From positions 1-33,569 of the forward strand of contig CAJQPY010000025.1 of NCBI GenBank assembly GCA_905480335.1: a stretch of 33,569 bases of DNA. Reading direction: 5' to 3'. The notes below the pieces were generated by a model. The model saw only the letters and a program-made list of their open reading frames with translations, did not search any database and was not told the origin of the DNA. This document shows, piece by piece, positions 31,493 to 33,569 of this stretch; the first letter of the stretch is position 1, and every line of letters starts with the position of its first letter. The DNA comes from an uncultured Ilumatobacter sp. GTDB taxonomy: Bacteria; Actinomycetota; Acidimicrobiia; Acidimicrobiales; Ilumatobacteraceae. The translations under genes were made by a program, and so were the position numbers.

Positions 31493-31580
31493 TGGCGGAA
31501 CGGGGGGGATTCGAACCCCCGGAACCTCTCGGTTCGTCCGCTTTCAAGGCGGGTGCATTCGTCCGCTCTGCCACCGTTCC
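31493..31580 (-). tRNA. tRNA-Ser(UGA)
   Basis: The minus strand folds as a class II tRNA: acceptor GGAACGG/CCGTTCC, discriminator G and encoded CCA, D arm, anticodon loop CTTGAAA with anticodon TGA, long variable arm CGAACC-GAGA-GGTTCC, and T arm GGGGG-TTCGAAT-CCCCC. It reads UCA codons. The anticodon is UGA, not UCA, so this is not the selenocysteine tRNA. Confidence 0.95.
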
Positions 31581-32016
31581 GCCTACCACGCTAACGGTCG
31601 CGTCCGCTGACCGCTCGTTCAAAGGAGTTGATCGATACCGCGGATCACCAACCCGGCTCGGTCGCCGACAACGGTGCGATTGATCCGGATGAATTGCAGG
31701 TGGCGAACGACCTGCAAGTCGAGCTTTGCAGCGATCGCATGGGTAGCCCGTTTCGTGGCGGTCGCGCAATGATCTTGCTAACTCCGGCACGGGCGTTGGC
31801 CACGAGGCAGGCGAGTGCAGACGCGTCTCGGTCGTCGGTCTTTGCTACGGCGTATCACGCCGACGCGCGGCATGTCGGATAAGAACGTGGTCGAGCCAGT
31901 GGGATGGACAACGTCAAGAGGCCTTATTGCCGATGAACGTCCCCTCAAGCGATCAGACCGGTTCGCGTTGGCCGACCCGCCGCTATGCTCGCCAACTCGG
32001 GCCTCCGGGTCCGAAT
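31581..32016. other. Gap between the two tRNA-Ser genes, no gene seen
   Basis: The frames here are short, lack start sites with ribosome binding sequences and have no recognisable family. An 8-bp perfect hairpin (TTGCAGGT at 31694-31701, ACCTGCAA at 31710-31717) stands alone without a T-run. TTCGCG (31962-31967) and TATGCT (31984-31989), 16 bp apart, probably form the promoter of the downstream tRNA. Confidence 0.5.
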
Positions 32017-32104
32017 GGAGAGGTGCCAGAGCGGCCGAATGGGATGCCCTGCTAAGGCATTGATCCTCCGGGATCCGTGGGTTCAAATCCCACCCTCTCC
32101 GCCA
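32017..32104 (+). tRNA. tRNA-Ser(GCU)
   Basis: A class II tRNA with acceptor GGAGAGG/CCTCTCC, discriminator G and encoded CCA (32102-32104). The anticodon loop CTGCTAA has anticodon GCT, the variable arm is long, and the T arm is GTGGG-TTCAAAT-CCCAC. It reads AGC and AGU codons. Confidence 0.96.
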
Positions 32105-32107
32105 ACG

Positions 32108-32148
32108 ACGACCGGCACGCAATCACGTGTGCCGGTCGTTTGGTTTTT
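32108..32148 (+). terminator. Rho-independent terminator of tRNA-Ser(GCU)
   Basis: ACGACCGGCAC (32108-32118) pairs perfectly with GTGCCGGTCGT (32129-32139), followed by TTGGTTTTT. It lies 3 bp after the CCA end, a textbook intrinsic terminator and the only one with a T-run in the window. Confidence 0.88.
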
Positions 32149-32216
32149 CGGGCGAGATGTGCTGGTTCTGGAACGCCGTAAATCACGGGACGCACCTTCG
32201 AAGTAAATAACAACAA

Positions 32217-32232
32217 TGTCATCTGGATGACA
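32217..32232. repeat. Inverted repeat upstream of the LysM gene
   Basis: TGTCATC and GATGACA form a perfect 7-bp inverted repeat around a 2-bp centre in an AT-richer stretch. It lies just upstream of a candidate promoter, so it could be an operator for a dimeric regulator. No protein is assigned. Confidence 0.4.
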
Positions 32233-32238
32233 GCTACG

Positions 32239-32267
32239 TTGCGGTTTGATGACGAATCGAGTAGACA
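32239..32267 (+). promoter_or_regulatory. Candidate promoter for the LysM gene
   Basis: TTGCGG (32239-32244) and TAGACA (32262-32267) are 17 bp apart. The match to the consensus is moderate. A start near 32274 would give a leader of about 98 nt that contains the hairpin at 32283-32311. Confidence 0.35.
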
Positions 32268-32282
32268 TTCGGCACCGAGAGG

Positions 32283-32311
32283 TTTCGGGCGGTGCAACAC
32301 CGCCTCCGAAA
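32283..32311 (+). promoter_or_regulatory. Hairpin in the LysM leader
   Basis: TTTCGGGCGGTG pairs with CACCGC and CCGAAA around a CAA loop, 12 bp with only a 2-nt bulge (CT). There is no T-run and it lies 60 nt before the start codon, so a leader element that affects stability or initiation is more likely than a terminator. Confidence 0.4.
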
Positions 32312-32371
32312 TCGCTCCTCGAGAGCTGACCAAATGATCGACGTTGGGTCCGACAAGGCGCAGGTGACGAG

Positions 32372-33569
32372 ATGAACGGTGACGAACTAAACCCGGATGG
32401 CACGCCCACCGGTAACGACTTCTGGGGAACGACTCCCGACTGGACCGATACTGCGCGCCGTCCGCGTGGTGAGCGGTCAGCAGGGCGCGCTGACGTAACC
32501 GGAGCGATCAAGAGCTGGTGGAACTCGGCGATGGGAGGAGGGGTCGAGGGCACCAGGGAGCACCGCATCATCGACGCATCAGCAGATCAGCCCGCCGAGC
32601 CAGAGTCGGGGATCGACTTGACCATGTTCGATGACCTCGACACCGAGATCCCGTTGTCGTCCAGCGGCCGCGTCGAGGTATCCGACGTCGCGGCGAACGA
32701 AGCTGGCCGCGCTCTGCCGATGGACGACCGCCGACTGCTTGACCCCCCGCCGCTCGACCCCACGGTCGAGGTCCCCGTGGTCGACGCCACCGTCCCGGCC
32801 GCCGGATTCGACGAAATGATGCCTGTCGCGATGGTCGAACGTGACAACGCCCGTAAGGATGCTCGTCGGAACATCGACCCACTCCTCGTGCGAATCGGCG
32901 CGGTCGCCGTTGTGACCACCTTACTGATCCCGCTGATGATCGGTCTCACGTCGGGTGACGATGGCGATGACACTGTCGCGTCGGCTTCGATCATTGAAGT
33001 GCCGCCGCCGACGCTGGTCGATCCAGTCGCTGATTCGGTGAACGTACCGGTCGACACTGCGGTTCTTGATCCTGACTCGCTCGCCCCAGCCGTCCCGGTG
33101 AACCCACCGACATCAGTTGAGTCCACAGGGTCGGCAGAATCTCCAGCAGAGCCGTCCGGTACCTCATCAACCAGAGACGACGGCGATGTCATCACTGTTG
33201 GATCCGGAAAGTCTGCTATGGCGGCGGGCGCCGTCGAAACGTCGGCCTCCGCTGACAAAGTCGCTGACCGAACTCAGAACTGCGCAGTTACCTACGAAGT
33301 GCAGCCCCTCGACTTTTGGATTCGTCTCGCAGAAGGTGCGGATGTGCCACTCGCCGGGATCCTTGAGGCAAACAATGCGACGACAAGCACCCCGCTCTAC
33401 CCGGGAACGACGATCTGCCTGCCGGCCGGAGCGTCGACCCCGCAACCTGTCCCGGCACCTACGACGGCTGAGCCAACCACCGCCGCCGTCCCGGCCCCGA
33501 CGACTGCCGCTCCGACTACCGTTGCACCGTCTTCTGCCGGCCCCGAGGACGTTAAGCAGATCATTCGCG
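32372..33569 (+). CDS. Membrane-anchored LysM cell-wall protein (3' end beyond window)
   Basis: From the ATG at 32372 an acidic cytoplasmic region of about 165 residues (MNGDELNPDGTPTGNDFWGT) precedes one membrane helix (IGAVAVVTTLLIPLMIGLTSG, about 174-195). An extracellular Pro/Ser/Asp-rich linker comes next, then a LysM-like domain at about 304-355 (YEVQPLDFWIRLAEGADVPL, ILEANNATTSTPLYPGTTIC, LPAG). A Thr/Pro repeat region (PAPTTAEPTT and APTTVAPS) and the beginning EDVKQIIR follow, which in related actinobacterial proteins opens a transglycosylase-like domain. It probably binds and remodels peptidoglycan. The window ends inside the gene. The long cytoplasmic part is unusual for such enzymes and could be a regulatory or phosphorylated segment. 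Confidence 0.75.
   Translation, partial: MNGDELNPDGTPTGNDFWGTTPDWTDTARRPRGERSAGRADVTGAIKSWWNSAMGGGVEGTREHRIIDASADQPAEPESGIDLTMFDDLDTEIPLSSSGRVEVSDVAANEAGRALPMDDRRLLDPPPLDPTVEVPVVDATVPAAGFDEMMPVAMVERDNARKDARRNIDPLLVRIGAVAVVTTLLIPLMIGLTSGDDGDDTVASASIIEVPPPTLVDPVADSVNVPVDTAVLDPDSLAPAVPVNPPTSVESTGSAESPAEPSGTSSTRDDGDVITVGSGKSAMAAGAVETSASADKVADRTQNCAVTYEVQPLDFWIRLAEGADVPLAGILEANNATTSTPLYPGTTICLPAGASTPQPVPAPTTAEPTTAAVPAPTTAAPTTVAPSSAGPEDVKQIIR

Noticed and set aside
31493..31580. Selenocysteine tRNA
   Set aside because: The anticodon is TGA, which reads UCA serine codons. tRNA-Sec would need anticodon TCA and a longer acceptor arm.
31473..31790. Minus-strand frame overlapping tRNA-Ser
   Set aside because: It translates the tRNA and flanking spacer; no protein family resemblance.
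32149..32371. c-di-AMP (ydaO-type) riboswitch upstream of the LysM gene
   Set aside because: The gene context fits, but the conserved internal-loop sequences I would expect are absent; only a simple hairpin is seen.
1..33569. CRISPR array, insertion sequences, prophage or attachment sites
   Set aside because: No direct repeats with regular spacing, no transposase or integrase motifs, and the two tRNA genes have no adjacent duplicated 3' end.

Overview
The DNA is uniformly high in GC with strong G/C at third codon positions. Several genes show a -10 box placed so that the transcript would begin at or next to the start codon, and others overlap as GTGA or ATGA. The gene content (MprAB-like two-component pair, DauR-like HTH protein, heliorhodopsin, FadE-type acyl-CoA dehydrogenase, LysM cell-wall protein) points to a free-living actinobacterium, most likely an Acidimicrobiia/Ilumatobacter-like aquatic organism. 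The lineage is inferred; there is no rRNA in the window.

Layout. 1-970: 5' part of a geranylgeranyl-reductase-family flavoprotein. 1151-3990: small secreted protein, response regulator and histidine kinase. 3915-6609 (minus): HTTM membrane protein with a partner, then a nitronate monooxygenase. 6701-8169 (plus): 2-hydroxyacid dehydrogenase translationally coupled to a dual-specificity-type phosphatase. 8182-10970 (minus): Dabb protein, a thioredoxin-like lipoprotein interrupted by one in-frame UGA, a truncated diguanylate cyclase and a homocysteine S-methyltransferase. 11028-11192: remnant of an ABC-transporter ATPase. 11279-19366 (minus): an operon of YgfK-like Fe-S protein, SsnA-like amidohydrolase, selenium-dependent-type xanthine dehydrogenase, D-carbamoylase-like nitrilase and an M20 carbamoyl/allantoate hydrolase. 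19524-20161 (plus): DauR-like HTH regulator and a thiamine-binding-like protein. 20217-25232: assorted hydrolases and a thiolase. 25234-26887 (minus): dimethylargininase and heliorhodopsin. 27219-29598 (plus): acyl-CoA dehydrogenase and an unrecognised, possibly ferritin-like protein. 29655-31386: Nei-type DNA glycosylase and two DoxX-like membrane proteins. 31493-32104: two tRNA-Ser genes. 32372-end: LysM protein, cut by the window edge.

The most interesting signal is at 8528-9250. A TlpA/thioredoxin-like lipoprotein reads W-A-P-H, then UGA, then P-T-C-R-R-E-A-P. The UGA lies exactly where the first active-site cysteine of CxxC belongs, and the frame stays intact for about 98 more residues through the rest of the fold. 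An 8-bp hairpin with a 3-nt AGC loop follows at a distance that suits a bacterial SECIS element. This looks like a UxxC selenoprotein anchored outside the cytoplasm. About 2 kb away lies the SsnA/YgfK/xanthine dehydrogenase set, families associated with selenium-dependent molybdenum hydroxylases. The two independent selenium signs reinforce each other, but no SelA, SelB, SelC or SelD gene is in the window, and a simple nonsense mutation is not excluded.

The purine-type operon also looks remodelled. Its YgfK lacks the central flavin/NAD(P)H module, its SsnA lacks the N-terminal beta-sandwich, and a transporter operon downstream survives only as an ATPase tail. A 25-bp near-palindrome sits over the promoter of the operon, and a related half-conserved copy lies before the transporter remnant.
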